NCBI RefSeq assembly: GCF_030540765.1
Contig: NZ_JAUOEL010000002.1
Location: 124,001-188,000, forward strand
Direction: 5' to 3'
Source: Flavivirga jejuensis
Lineage (GTDB): Bacteria; Bacteroidota; Bacteroidia; Flavobacteriales; Flavobacteriaceae
Length of the DNA stretch: 64,000 bases
Shown: positions 9,068 to 18,048 of the stretch, piece after piece
How the letters are laid out: each line of letters begins with the position of its first letter
How positions within the stretch are numbered: the first letter of the stretch is position 1
Notes under the pieces: model-generated
Told to the model about the DNA's origin: nothing
Databases searched by the model: none
Seen by the model: only the letters and a program-made list of their open reading frames with translations
Made by a program: the position numbers and the translations under genes

Positions 9068-10735
9068 CTAATTATATTTTGTTCTTAATTCGTTTACTTT
9101 ACGGTCTGCATTGTTTGTAATGTGGCGATTGTAATTTTGTGTGTATAATGTTGCAACTGTATTATATTGCTCTGGGAGCTTTTTATAATCTATCCAAGCT
9201 TTATCATAAGCTTTAATCCACTTTTGAATACGTTTTTTATCACCTTTAAACTCAGCATCAGACATGTAAATAAGTGCACGGTAAATTTTATATAGTCTTA
9301 AACCATATTCTGCGGAACCTATAGCATGACTTTCGGCCTTTTTATTTTCCCAATGAATTGATTTTGCTAGTTTAACAATCTCTCCCCATTTGGCTACTGA
9401 TTCGTCTTTTTGTTTTAAGTTTCGATTTTGTCCGATAGAATCTTTTGCTGGTTTTGGCCACCCAATCCCTTGATCACGAGTCCACCATACATCCATATCG
9501 TAGTGCGTTGAGTTTCTACCTCTCACAACTGCTTCTGCTGAAAGCAAACAAAGTTTTCTAAATTTAGCAACATCATCTCCTTTTAGATGTAAACGTTCAG
9601 TCGCATATCTATTAAAAATAAATGCTTCTTTTTGCTTGGTATCTTTAGCCCATTGTGCCATCACCCAAGCGTTTAAATCGCACCACATTTCACTTTGTAT
9701 GTAAGGCCCTTCCCAGCCTCCACCACGAGACCAAGTCCAGATACCACCGTATAAGTCTGGCTTTTTTTCAACAAACTCACGAATGCTATTAATTTTTTCT
9801 TCGGGCATTTTATCATGCTCTTCAAAACCTTCAATAACACCATTTGCAATATAGTTTGGGTACGCGCCTTTTCCTTCGTACTCTCGTGCTGCTTGTACTT
9901 CTATAATTTGAGGATGACGCCCTTGACCTATAACTTTACTAAAAGGACGCGCTCTATGAAAATCTCCTTCGCAATGCTTGATACTAATTATTAAATTCTG
10001 ATGCGGTTCTACAGCATTACTCACTTTCATATAAGCTCCCATATTTCTATCAAATGCATTCCATGTACGGAAAATAAGTTGCTTATTACGCTTTACACAA
10101 ATCTCTTCTCTTAATATTTGCATTAAAGGAATAATCGTTTTTTCTGGATTTGTTTTGTTTTTAATAGCTCCTTGATGATAAGGTGCATCATGCAAATAGG
10201 TTTCTCCTATTCTTACAACCAATCCATCAAGGCTAGGAAACTGATCGAACATTTCGTTAATTTGAGCACGAACAAACTTTTCTGTTAATGCGTTATTAGG
10301 ATCTCCAAAGGTATCTTCTATATTGTATTTTTCTATTAATCGCTTAGGAAACAATACCAAATCGGACATGGCATAAATAGCCATATTTTGTTCTTTACAC
10401 GCTGCATGCATTTTTTTAATTTGCTTTGCTTTGGCATCTACCCACTTACGCTCTTTAGATTCTTTAGGTAAAATATCTGAACCCACTGATTCCCAGTTGA
10501 TTGCCAATGCTGGAGATTCAAAAAGAAAATAGACCTTACCATTATAGCCCATCTCTTTTATAACAGCTGGATTATTATAGGCAGATTTATAAGGTGTTTC
10601 GCCTGGGTTATGATGAACCATATCTAAAATTAAAGGATTAGAAAAATGATTCTGCGCTATCAATTCGGCACCTAAACAACTAAAAAACAATGATATAAAT
10701 AATATCAGTTTTTTTTGAAAATTAAATTTACTCAT
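9068..10735 (-). CDS. Secreted TIM-barrel protein related to GH67 alpha-glucuronidases
   Basis: I do not recognise an exact family. The 555-residue protein has a signal peptide (to about residue 27), then a barrel-like region. LDGLVVRIGETY puts a Glu at 178 at a strand end. LIFRTWNAFDR follows, then IEVQAAREYEGKG near 277-287, which resembles the QITQEYLGQ block of GH67 alpha-glucuronidases. GGIWTWSRGGGWEGP lies near 329-343. The conserved acidic and aromatic residues at strand ends suggest a glycoside hydrolase. The gene is 36 bp downstream of a heparinase-like lyase gene and upstream of GH95, so it shares their transcript. A GH67-type activity on glucuronic acid would fit the uronic-acid theme but is inference. 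Confidence 0.7.
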   Translation of the reverse strand: MSKFNFQKKLILFISLFFSCLGAELIAQNHFSNPLILDMVHHNPGETPYKSAYNNPAVIKEMGYNGKVYFLFESPALAINWESVGSDILPKESKERKWVDAKAKQIKKMHAACKEQNMAIYAMSDLVLFPKRLIEKYNIEDTFGDPNNALTEKFVRAQINEMFDQFPSLDGLVVRIGETYLHDAPYHQGAIKNKTNPEKTIIPLMQILREEICVKRNKQLIFRTWNAFDRNMGAYMKVSNAVEPHQNLIISIKHCEGDFHRARPFSKVIGQGRHPQIIEVQAAREYEGKGAYPNYIANGVIEGFEEHDKMPEEKINSIREFVEKKPDLYGGIWTWSRGGGWEGPYIQSEMWCDLNAWVMAQWAKDTKQKEAFIFNRYATERLHLKGDDVAKFRKLCLLSAEAVVRGRNSTHYDMDVWWTRDQGIGWPKPAKDSIGQNRNLKQKDESVAKWGEIVKLAKSIHWENKKAESHAIGSAEYGLRLYKIYRALIYMSDAEFKGDKKRIQKWIKAYDKAWIDYKKLPEQYNTVATLYTQNYNRHITNNADRKVNELRTKYN

Positions 10736-10771
10736 TTATTACTTTTTACTATTAAATTAAGACTATACTAT

Positions 10772-12718
10772 TTAGTTTACAGGTGTATATTTTATAGTAA
10801 TACCTCCTTCGTTTATTGGTTCTTTAAAATCAATTCCAATTCTAACAGCATCTTTCCCTTCTCTTAAATGCTTTACTGGTACAGGCTCTGCATGAATATT
10901 TATGTCTCCCCCAGTACTTTTTATTTCTACTTTTATTTTTTGATGTTTGCCTGTAAGAATTAAAGAATTAGCATCTAATATTTCATATTTTGAATAAGTC
11001 ATAATTGCTGTACCAAATGAAACAGGCTCTGATGCTACAAAATGGTCTTTAATCATTATTATTCCTGTTCCAGACTTATTATTTACCATGGTTCTAGTTA
11101 ACGAATTTAGCATTGGTAATTCGTAAGCTTGTTTAATATCCATTACTACTTTATCTGAGTTTTTTTTAAATGTAGTTTCTATAATGTCACCTTTAAACTC
11201 ACGTCCATTAGATTGTAATGTATTATTAATTCTAGGAACTGGATGTCCCCAGGAGCTTCTGGCCTTATTGTGTGGAGAAAATGCTCCTGCTCTATATGAC
11301 GGTGCTCCTATATCTCCTGACAGTAATTCATCGTCTAAAACTAAAATATAGGTTCCTACATCACTGTGATTATGATTTTCGGCATTATGTCCTGCTTTTA
11401 TAGCTATTGAAAATGGCACTTTTTGTTTTCCACGGGAAATCACCATTCCTAAATCATCAAAAAAAGTATAGTCATTTAATTCTGAATGTTGCTTAATAAT
11501 CGCATTATTTACTTTAAACAATTCGGGATGATCCCAAGCTATTATTTGCTCTACGGCTTCTTCAAATCTGGTTTCTAAAGGTCTTTTTGCATCGTAATAT
11601 TTTGAAGATAATACTTCTGCAAAATTACTTCCTTTACCTGCTGTATGTGACACGCCATCTGCAAAAGGAGCACAAGTGCCTTTCTGGATTTCAAAATGTT
11701 CAGGAAAGTTTCCTACCTTTCTTAATTTTTTAGGGTCATCGCTTTCAAATAAATTGATATTCCCTTTTGTATAATCTGATAGCATTTGCGCTAAATACAA
11801 ATAATGATTGAAACCATAACCCCAGTAGCCCAGCCCTTCTGAACAATAGCCATCGGCTCCAAAACCACTTAGGTAATATGCCATACTATTTATTGCCGAT
11901 CCTACAGCTGCCAAACGTTCTTCTGGACTCTTTGAATTAGTTATTGTTACTAACACAGTACCACTTGTACACACAGAATTCCAGTTACTGGTACTTTTAA
12001 TCCACTTATTATTCTTATCTGATATTTTACAACTTTTTAAATATGAATCGGTTATTCGCCATTGTAATTGTTTCTTTATTTTGTTTCTCATAGCTTCGGA
12101 AATAGAATCACCTAAAAGTGATTCAGCCAATGCTAAAACACCTCCAAATTTTCGTGCTCCCAAATCGATTGTTACTCGCCTACCTTCAAGAGTGCCATTT
12201 TTATTATCGTCATGGTTTGGATGCAACCACGACTTCATATCCATTATGGCTTGCAAATAGGTGTTTATTTGAAGCACAAACTGTCCTTTATTTTCTAAAC
12301 ATTCAGCCAAAATAAAATGTTCTAAACGTTTCATAGTTCGGTAATATCTGGGTTTATAAATCCCTCTATTTCCCTCTTTATTGGCTCTTCTATATATCTC
12401 ATCTGAAATAGGAACTTCTGGCTTTTCATTAATCATAGACAGCGCTTCTTTTAAGTACGCTTTGCCAGATGGCGTTATTGCAATAGCATGCCAATACGTT
12501 CTATCACTTATTTTTGGTGCGGGTTGATATGCTTCTTGTGGCATAACCTTTTTAAGCATTTTAATTTGTTTTGCCGACGGATAAATCGTTTTGCTATCAG
12601 CATGTTTTAGATATTCGCCAATATCTAATGGTTCTTTTTTTTGGTTATTAGCACTAAAAGTTAGGGTAAAACATAACAAAAAACCTAAACAGATTAATGC
12701 TTTTATCTTTCTTTTCAT
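10772..12718 (-). CDS. Heparinase II/III-like polysaccharide lyase (648 aa)
   Basis: After a signal peptide (ending LTFSA) the N-terminal half is an alpha-helical toroid containing ATSNWNSVCTSG-like and EGLGYWGYGFNHYLYL stretches. In these families Asn, Tyr and His residues in such blocks help beta-elimination. The C-terminal half is the beta-sheet Heparinase_II_III domain with NAENHNHSDVGTY at about 443-455, its hallmark His-rich motif. The length is typical. It differs from the three larger lyase paralogues in this window and belongs to another subfamily. It begins a unit with the GH67-like gene. A 21-bp direct repeat lies 60 bp upstream of the ATG. Probably periplasmic; the uronic acid cleaved is unknown. 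Confidence 0.9.
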   Translation of the reverse strand: MKRKIKALICLGFLLCFTLTFSANNQKKEPLDIGEYLKHADSKTIYPSAKQIKMLKKVMPQEAYQPAPKISDRTYWHAIAITPSGKAYLKEALSMINEKPEVPISDEIYRRANKEGNRGIYKPRYYRTMKRLEHFILAECLENKGQFVLQINTYLQAIMDMKSWLHPNHDDNKNGTLEGRRVTIDLGARKFGGVLALAESLLGDSISEAMRNKIKKQLQWRITDSYLKSCKISDKNNKWIKSTSNWNSVCTSGTVLVTITNSKSPEERLAAVGSAINSMAYYLSGFGADGYCSEGLGYWGYGFNHYLYLAQMLSDYTKGNINLFESDDPKKLRKVGNFPEHFEIQKGTCAPFADGVSHTAGKGSNFAEVLSSKYYDAKRPLETRFEEAVEQIIAWDHPELFKVNNAIIKQHSELNDYTFFDDLGMVISRGKQKVPFSIAIKAGHNAENHNHSDVGTYILVLDDELLSGDIGAPSYRAGAFSPHNKARSSWGHPVPRINNTLQSNGREFKGDIIETTFKKNSDKVVMDIKQAYELPMLNSLTRTMVNNKSGTGIIMIKDHFVASEPVSFGTAIMTYSKYEILDANSLILTGKHQKIKVEIKSTGGDINIHAEPVPVKHLREGKDAVRIGIDFKEPINEGGITIKYTPVN

Positions 12719-12777
12719 CTTACTATTTATAAGTATTAATTATATCTGGCAATTTTATTTATTTTAAGTATGATTAT

Positions 12778-12811
12778 GTATAAATCATGACTCACGGTTT
12801 ATAAACTATAG
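12778..12811. promoter_or_regulatory. Candidate HTCS operator, site 1 (21-bp direct repeat)
   Basis: Half-sites GTATAAATCATGA (12778) and TTATAAACTATAG (12799) start 21 bp apart, 60 bp upstream of the heparinase-like gene that starts at 12718. This copy and the one at 35031 are the most alike: first halves differ by one base, second halves by two. Confidence 0.5.
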
Positions 12812-12860
12812 CCTATTTTATAACATTTAATATCTATATTATTTACTTTTAATTTAAACA

Positions 12861-12895
12861 AAAAAATATTAAAACTGATAATCCCCGACAAGCCA
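12861..12895. repeat. R1 fragment (left end only)
   Basis: The left end of R1 (ATTAAAACTGATAATCCCCG, then ACAAGCC) is present without the rest of the element. At 12895/12896 it passes directly into a fragment of a sulfatase gene. The piece is degraded compared with copies A, C and D. Confidence 0.6.
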
Positions 12896-13031
12896 ACGGC
12901 ACCATTCTTAGTCTCCATGCAACGTGCCTCATCAAAACAGTTTCAAAACAGTTCCTTCTTGAGCCAGTTTAGAGCTATTTGGTGTTTCTAAATTGAAATC
13001 GTAAGTTTTTAAATCGAATGGTGGCTGGTCG
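12896..13031 (-). pseudogene. Fragment of an S1 sulfatase gene
   Basis: About 135 bp closely match positions 14569-14700 inside the intact sulfatase gene at 13355-14824. Shared stretches include ACGGCACC, CGTGCCTCATCAAAA, CCTTCTTGAGC, TTTGGTGTTTCTAA and TTTTTAAATCGAATGG. It corresponds to the part of the protein from the DDQ metal-binding motif to just before the formylglycine Cys. It carries a small internal duplication (CAGTTTCAAAACAGTT) and deletions, so it does not encode a protein. It sits between an R1 end fragment and full R1 copy B. It is either a recombination scar or the last piece of a lost tandem sulfatase gene. Confidence 0.75.
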
Positions 13032-13033
13032 TG

Positions 13034-13260
13034 AAATAAAGAATTTCTTGAAACTAACTACCCTCGGCAGAGCCATAGAGGTATTTCGCTGGTTTCACAC
13101 CAAATCAAGTTGCCCACAAGGTTTTGACCTAAAAAGGTCAAAAACCAAAATTCTGTATTTTTCCTCTCCCAGAACTGCCTTTTTTGGCAGTTCTGACCTC
13201 TCCAAAGGAGAAGTGACATCGGAAACCCCGACACAGAGTGTCGAGAAATTCTTTAGATTA
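13034..13260. repeat. Structured repeat R1, copy B (divergent)
   Basis: This is the most diverged of the four copies, and its changes keep base pairing. The end stem is AAAGAATTTCT with AGAAATTCTTT instead of AAAAATTCT/AGAATTTTT. The second hairpin is TTTTGACCT/AGGTCAAAA instead of TTTTGCCT/AGGCAAAA. The last is CGACAC/GTGTCG instead of CGACCC/GGGTCG. The CAGAACTGCC/GGCAGTTCTG hairpin is retained. It fills the gap between the sulfatase stop at 13355 and the sulfatase fragment. A 96-residue open frame crossing it is spurious. Confidence 0.8.
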
Positions 13261-13354
13261 ACACAACTAAGCCATTCCTATAGACAGGAAATCCATAGGC
13301 AGTGTTAAGTAATGGTTATAGTTATGGTTTATCTTTAATACTTTCCTATGATCA

Positions 13355-14824
13355 TTATTCTGTTTGATTCCATAAACGATATGGATCGTCGTTAGCAACC
13401 ATTTGCTCAAGTAACAATGCTTCCATTTCTGCTAATTTATCTGCATATTTAGGGTTTTCTGCTAAGTCTGTTTCCATTTCGCCTGATTTATCATGTTCAG
13501 GCAGATATTCATTAGGGTTTTCAGCTAGATTAAAAAGTTGAGTTTCTCTAACTGCACCATCCATAACATCGTACTTTATTAATTTCCAATCCCCTTTTTT
13601 TACAGTACGCATCCCTGGTTTTGTGCCTCCAGCGTAAACCCCATACATCACATCTCTTACAACATCTTTTTCTCCTTTTAAAACTGGAGCAAAACTTTTA
13701 CCTTCAACAGTTTCTGGAGTATTTATTCCTGCTAAATCGCATAAGGTTGGTAGTACATCTAAAAGATAGATGTTCCCTTTTACACGTTTGCCTGCATCTA
13801 TTCCTGGCCCTTTAACAATAAAAGGTACGCGCCAAGTATGCTCATATAAATTTTGTTTTCCCATTAATCCATGTCTTCCAATAGACATACCATGGTCTGA
13901 GGTATAGATAATATATGTATTATCCAACTCGCCCATAGCTTCTAATTTATCAAGAACTTTGCCTAATTGTATATCTATATTTTCTGAACATGCATATTCT
14001 CGACCTAATTCATTACGAACCGTTTGTTCGTCTCTGTTTTTCCAAACGCCGCTTACACGTTCTTCATCTCTAAGCTTTGGGTGACCATGATGGAATGGGT
14101 GCGCTAATAGATAATTGTCTTGAAGTGAAGGTTGTTTGTCGTTAGCTGGAGGAAGACTAAGCGTGTCCTTATGGTTTACAGCACCGTATTTCTCTAACAA
14201 TTCTGGCGTACCATCACGCGTATCGTGAGGGTGTGAAAAACCAAAATAAATAAAAAATGGATCTTTTTCTTGATTAACTTCTCTGTCTCCTAAATAATCC
14301 AACACCTGTTTCCCATGCCATGCACTCCCACTTTCTTCTGTACCTCCTCGTTTTGTAGCGTCTTTTACTACTGTAAATTGCGTATTCGCGCCTTTGTAAG
14401 AGTTGCCGTTTTTGCAAGTACGCATCGTTTTGTAACCTGCTCTGTTAAAAATAGCTCCTATACTTTGGTTCGCTAAACTATCAATACCATTATCTTTATT
14501 CATAGCACTAGGTGGCAAATGCCATAAAGTGCGTCCAGTCATAATCATATGTCTTGATGGTGTACATACGGCACCGTTCATAGATCCCATGTGTCGTGCC
14601 TCATCAAAAACAGTCCCTTCTTGAGCTAGCTTAGAGATATTTGGTGTTTCTAATATTGAATTGGAATCGTAGGTTTTTAAATCGAATGGGGATTGATCAT
14701 CCACTAATACAAACAAAAAATTTGGACGTTTTACCTCTTTTGGTTGACTCTCTTTTTTTTTACAACTTGTAAAAAATATCGTGATAGTTAATACAGATAA
14801 TACTAGTTTGCAAATTTCTTTCAT
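13355..14824 (-). CDS. S1 family sulfatase, lipoprotein type (489 aa)
   Basis: The lipoprotein signal ends FFTSCKKKES (Cys at 21). The S1 domain shows PNFLFVLVDDQSPFD, the formylglycine site CTPSR at 87-91, a GYKTMRTCKNGN stretch where many sulfatases have GKWH, YFGFSHPHDTRD, and YTSDHGMSIGRHGLMGKQNLYEHTWRVP near the C-terminal part of the active site. This set differs from the paralogous pair at the left end, so it is a separate subfamily and likely a different sulfate position. The gene follows the heparinase-like gene at 14952-17684 by 127 bp, so both probably lie on one transcript. Part of its N-terminal coding sequence is duplicated as a fragment at 12896-13031. Confidence 0.93.
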   Translation of the reverse strand: MKEICKLVLSVLTITIFFTSCKKKESQPKEVKRPNFLFVLVDDQSPFDLKTYDSNSILETPNISKLAQEGTVFDEARHMGSMNGAVCTPSRHMIMTGRTLWHLPPSAMNKDNGIDSLANQSIGAIFNRAGYKTMRTCKNGNSYKGANTQFTVVKDATKRGGTEESGSAWHGKQVLDYLGDREVNQEKDPFFIYFGFSHPHDTRDGTPELLEKYGAVNHKDTLSLPPANDKQPSLQDNYLLAHPFHHGHPKLRDEERVSGVWKNRDEQTVRNELGREYACSENIDIQLGKVLDKLEAMGELDNTYIIYTSDHGMSIGRHGLMGKQNLYEHTWRVPFIVKGPGIDAGKRVKGNIYLLDVLPTLCDLAGINTPETVEGKSFAPVLKGEKDVVRDVMYGVYAGGTKPGMRTVKKGDWKLIKYDVMDGAVRETQLFNLAENPNEYLPEHDKSGEMETDLAENPKYADKLAEMEALLLEQMVANDDPYRLWNQTE

Positions 14825-14951
14825 ACGTATTTAATTATTATTAATCATTTAGATTTACCCTAAAATTGATATATTATATTGATATAATTTGTTTTTTCGA
14901 TTTGGTTGCTAACTTTTCAAAAGTATTAATTCTAAACATTATTCATAGTTT

Positions 14952-17684
14952 TTATTTTTCCAAGTTAATTAATCTTAACGCTCCAGCCTTAAAACTATTT
15001 TTTTTACCCTTGAAAGAAATGGTAACAGGCACTTCGTTATGCAAGTAGAATTCATCACCCTTTTTCTCTACAACCACATTCCCTTTTTCGTTAGCTAAAA
15101 TCGTAAATCCGTTTGCCTTAAGCTTGCTTCCATTACCCATAAACAATACTAAATCATCTTTCTTATCATTTCCAACTAAAGCGTAAGAGGCATTGGTAGA
15201 CATGTTGTTATAACTTGCCATTTTACCTCCATACGAGGAGAACACATAATCTTCACGTCCAGATTTATTAGTGATATGCAAACCAGCAAAATCCTTATTC
15301 CCATTTTCATCATCGAATCCAACTATGGCTGAAATACTTTTTCCTTCTTTCGAGGTATAAGGTTCGTATACAGAAATAAAAGGATGCTCCCAGGCTTCTC
15401 CATGTTGCCTCGCTGCAAGGGTTAAATAGGGTGCTTTGTTAACATCATAAGGAAAACTATTTCCTTTACGGAATGCCTTGTTAGGTGGTGATTTTATGGT
15501 GAACACTTCGCGCCCTTCTGTTCCTTTCATCCACAGGTTCATAAACACATCATCTTCGCCATCTGGCATATCGATTTTCCATTCGGCTTGGTAAGCTTCG
15601 TTAGTTCGAACCGATTTTTTATCCCACATATAATCAAAGGCATATAAATGTCCTCCTGCAAACCCCATTTCTTCACTTGGTGTTAGTTCTAGTGGGGTGC
15701 CTTTAGTATCGTTCACCTGCATACTTTGACCAAGATTATGATAAAAATAATCATGAAATTTATCGCCTTTACGCTGTTTTTTCGAACGGAAAACATCAAT
15801 ATAATAGCCTGTGGCTTCACCCGTTTTTATGATGCTAACCAGACGGCTTTGATCGCTGCGGGTTTCTGGTTCTAAAAAGTAAACATCAGAATAGGTAATG
15901 TGTTCGTAAAATCCTTGTTTTTGTTCCGATTTTGGATATTGCCCCATTAAATCAAACGCATGGTAACTCAACATTTCGGTATACGAAGAAACCCCATCAA
16001 CCATAACGGTATTATGCGCTGGAAACTGTGAATAAAACTCCAGATATTTTGGCTGAAGATAACTAGCTCCTTTGCCTGGATCGGCGCCTTGTATAAATCC
16101 TTTTCCGTACAATTCCATATTGATACCATTGGCATGCATGTGGTTACCGAGTGATCCGTTTAATGAAACCATCATACCATCCTTACCTGTTCCCATACGT
16201 TGTACATGCCAACTCACATTAGGGGCATAAAAGGTTTGGGTAATGTAATCTTTTAAATTGCCAATTTTATACTTTGGATTCAGTTCCAAAGGTTTGCTTT
16301 CAAAAAAAGAAGATATATTGGATTTTGGTTTTCTTCTATGCCCAGATCCCTTTGGGCTTCGAGTAAATAACCGATACATGCCTGTAAATTCTTCTTCTAA
16401 TTTTTTGTTATTATTTTTCTGGGCAATACGAATCATATCACTCATGGCTTCTGTATTAATAGGCCCATAATAGGAATCTCCAAATGCAACCGTTTGCCCA
16501 TTGGGAAACAAATATTGTGGCAGCATTTTTACGGCCTCTGGAATAACAGGTGTATAAGGCAAAATATTATGGTTGAATGTATTATCGAAGTCTCTAATAA
16601 AATTAGTAAGGTCTTTGGTAACACCTTGTGAATAGCCCGGACATTCTGCCCAAACACCGTTATTTTCGTCATAGCCATAATCGATAAACTTAGTAAGTGA
16701 CCATTGTCTGGCTGAAGTCACATTCAAAATATAATTGATGTAGTATTCTCTCCCTTTTTTATCTTTATAGTTTTTGTCATCCTGCAAAACCATCGCTGCT
16801 TTCAAAATAACCTTTGCCTGGTGCAAATTCCAATTGTTTTGTGGTACCCCATTTTTAATAACCTGATCTGCCCATCTCTTAATGGTAGTATCGTACATTT
16901 CGATTTTATCTGGATGATTTGTCTCAATATATTGATGCAAAAAATCGTAAAGTTCTGCTATGCTAATAAGAACGCCCTCATGTATTACCTGAAAGTTAGT
17001 AAAACCAACAAGCGTTTGAATATGACCATTAAGCAAATCTATGGGTTCACTTCGATAAGACATGCCTTCCATATATGTATGAAACACATCAAAAGAAAAT
17101 TTCGCAAAACGCTCATCATTTTCTAGCCAGTAAATAAAGGATGCATCTTTAGCCAGCCCTATAATTTCCTCATTAATGGAATAAATGACTCTTCCTGTTT
17201 TAGATTGTGCTGCCCACTCAAAAGGTTTTCCTTCCTTATTCTTGTTAGGTAAATACAAACCTCGGGGGTCATCCATATACGGCAAAACGTCCTCTAATTT
17301 TGGTTTCCCATAAGGGGTAGTATAATCACGTGAACCTATAAAACGAACGGTTGGCACTGGAGCTTCACCATCTGCGTGAGAATAATTTATGCCGTTTATG
17401 TAAACATTGGTGGCTTTTGTTTTCCAATACATCTGTAAACGTGATACCATCCATTCTTTATCATCCACATGGCGTTCAACATGTGCATCTATTTTGTTAT
17501 GAATGCTTTTAAGTACTTCTTGTGCCCAAGTTTCCTGTTTTATTGTTTTTTGAAGGTCTTTTTTACCCTTTTGGGTAATATAAATACGAGGATATCCTTG
17601 TTCTAAATTATTAGGAAGTGGAATCTGTGCAGGCAACCGTGTTCCTATAAAAATCAATACAATTAATGTTAGCGTCTTTTTCAT
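14952..17684 (-). CDS. Large heparinase II/III-like polysaccharide lyase (910 aa)
   Basis: A signal peptide (ending RLPAQ) precedes an alpha/alpha-toroid region with WMVSRLQMYWKTKATNVYINGINYSHADG and PVPTVRFIGSRDY. NNWNLHQAK and WAECPGYSQG follow, and then the C-terminal beta-sheet Heparinase_II_III domain with GNHMHANGINMELYGKG at about 505-521. The same blocks recur in the proteins at 23319-26123 and 26137-28815, so this is one of three paralogues. It is the first gene of a unit with the sulfatase at 13355-14824. A 21-bp direct repeat lies 54 bp upstream. Expected activity is beta-elimination at a uronic acid in a sulfated glycan; the exact lyase family is not assigned. Confidence 0.88.
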   Translation of the reverse strand: MKKTLTLIVLIFIGTRLPAQIPLPNNLEQGYPRIYITQKGKKDLQKTIKQETWAQEVLKSIHNKIDAHVERHVDDKEWMVSRLQMYWKTKATNVYINGINYSHADGEAPVPTVRFIGSRDYTTPYGKPKLEDVLPYMDDPRGLYLPNKNKEGKPFEWAAQSKTGRVIYSINEEIIGLAKDASFIYWLENDERFAKFSFDVFHTYMEGMSYRSEPIDLLNGHIQTLVGFTNFQVIHEGVLISIAELYDFLHQYIETNHPDKIEMYDTTIKRWADQVIKNGVPQNNWNLHQAKVILKAAMVLQDDKNYKDKKGREYYINYILNVTSARQWSLTKFIDYGYDENNGVWAECPGYSQGVTKDLTNFIRDFDNTFNHNILPYTPVIPEAVKMLPQYLFPNGQTVAFGDSYYGPINTEAMSDMIRIAQKNNNKKLEEEFTGMYRLFTRSPKGSGHRRKPKSNISSFFESKPLELNPKYKIGNLKDYITQTFYAPNVSWHVQRMGTGKDGMMVSLNGSLGNHMHANGINMELYGKGFIQGADPGKGASYLQPKYLEFYSQFPAHNTVMVDGVSSYTEMLSYHAFDLMGQYPKSEQKQGFYEHITYSDVYFLEPETRSDQSRLVSIIKTGEATGYYIDVFRSKKQRKGDKFHDYFYHNLGQSMQVNDTKGTPLELTPSEEMGFAGGHLYAFDYMWDKKSVRTNEAYQAEWKIDMPDGEDDVFMNLWMKGTEGREVFTIKSPPNKAFRKGNSFPYDVNKAPYLTLAARQHGEAWEHPFISVYEPYTSKEGKSISAIVGFDDENGNKDFAGLHITNKSGREDYVFSSYGGKMASYNNMSTNASYALVGNDKKDDLVLFMGNGSKLKANGFTILANEKGNVVVEKKGDEFYLHNEVPVTISFKGKKNSFKAGALRLINLEK

Positions 17685-17737
17685 CTTTATATAATCTAAA
17701 AATTCTATTCAATATTACCCATTCATTTGATAAATGA

Positions 17738-17771
17738 ATATAACCCATAATTCATTGTATATAAATTATGA
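17738..17771. promoter_or_regulatory. Candidate HTCS operator, site 3 (21-bp direct repeat)
   Basis: Half-sites ATATAACCCATAA (17738) and ATATAAATTATGA (17759) start 21 bp apart, 54 bp upstream of the ATG at 17684. The rest of the 365-bp gap (17685-18048) holds only a hairpin at 17974-18023 and a dispersed stretch (TTTTAACTGTATTTGAAACC) resembling one near 47763. Confidence 0.4.
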
Positions 17772-17973
17772 TTTTTATCTATTGATTTTTGCTGAATTTA
17801 TTGAAATTAGACAATCTAAACAACACTTCTATGAACTATCATGGCCAAAACTAAATTCCTTTGAATTCGTGAAACCTGCCAGCTCTTCAATATCATTTAA
17901 TGAAGGATTTTAGAAAGCGAAAGTAGAATGTAGAATGCTTCAAAACACATCGTTTTAACTGTATTTGAAACCA

Positions 17974-18023
17974 ATAAAAGCCAATATTCACTAAAAATAA
18001 TTTTAATGAATATTAGCTTTTAT
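17974..18023 (-). terminator. Predicted terminator after the GH29-SGNH gene
   Basis: Arms ATAAAAGCCAATATTCA (17974-17990) and TGAATATTAGCTTTTAT (18007-18023) pair over 17 bp with one mismatch around a 16-nt loop. The hairpin lies 26 bp beyond the stop of the minus-strand GH29-SGNH gene. The 3' arm in that direction ends in CTTTTATT. It would close the long operon that starts near 30363. Confidence 0.6.
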
Positions 18024-18048
18024 ACTGAAATGGTTTAAATGATGATTT

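Noticed and set aside
13018-13308. 96-codon open frame on the plus strand
   Set aside because: Crosses the sulfatase fragment and R1 copy B; no signal, domain or ribosome binding site.
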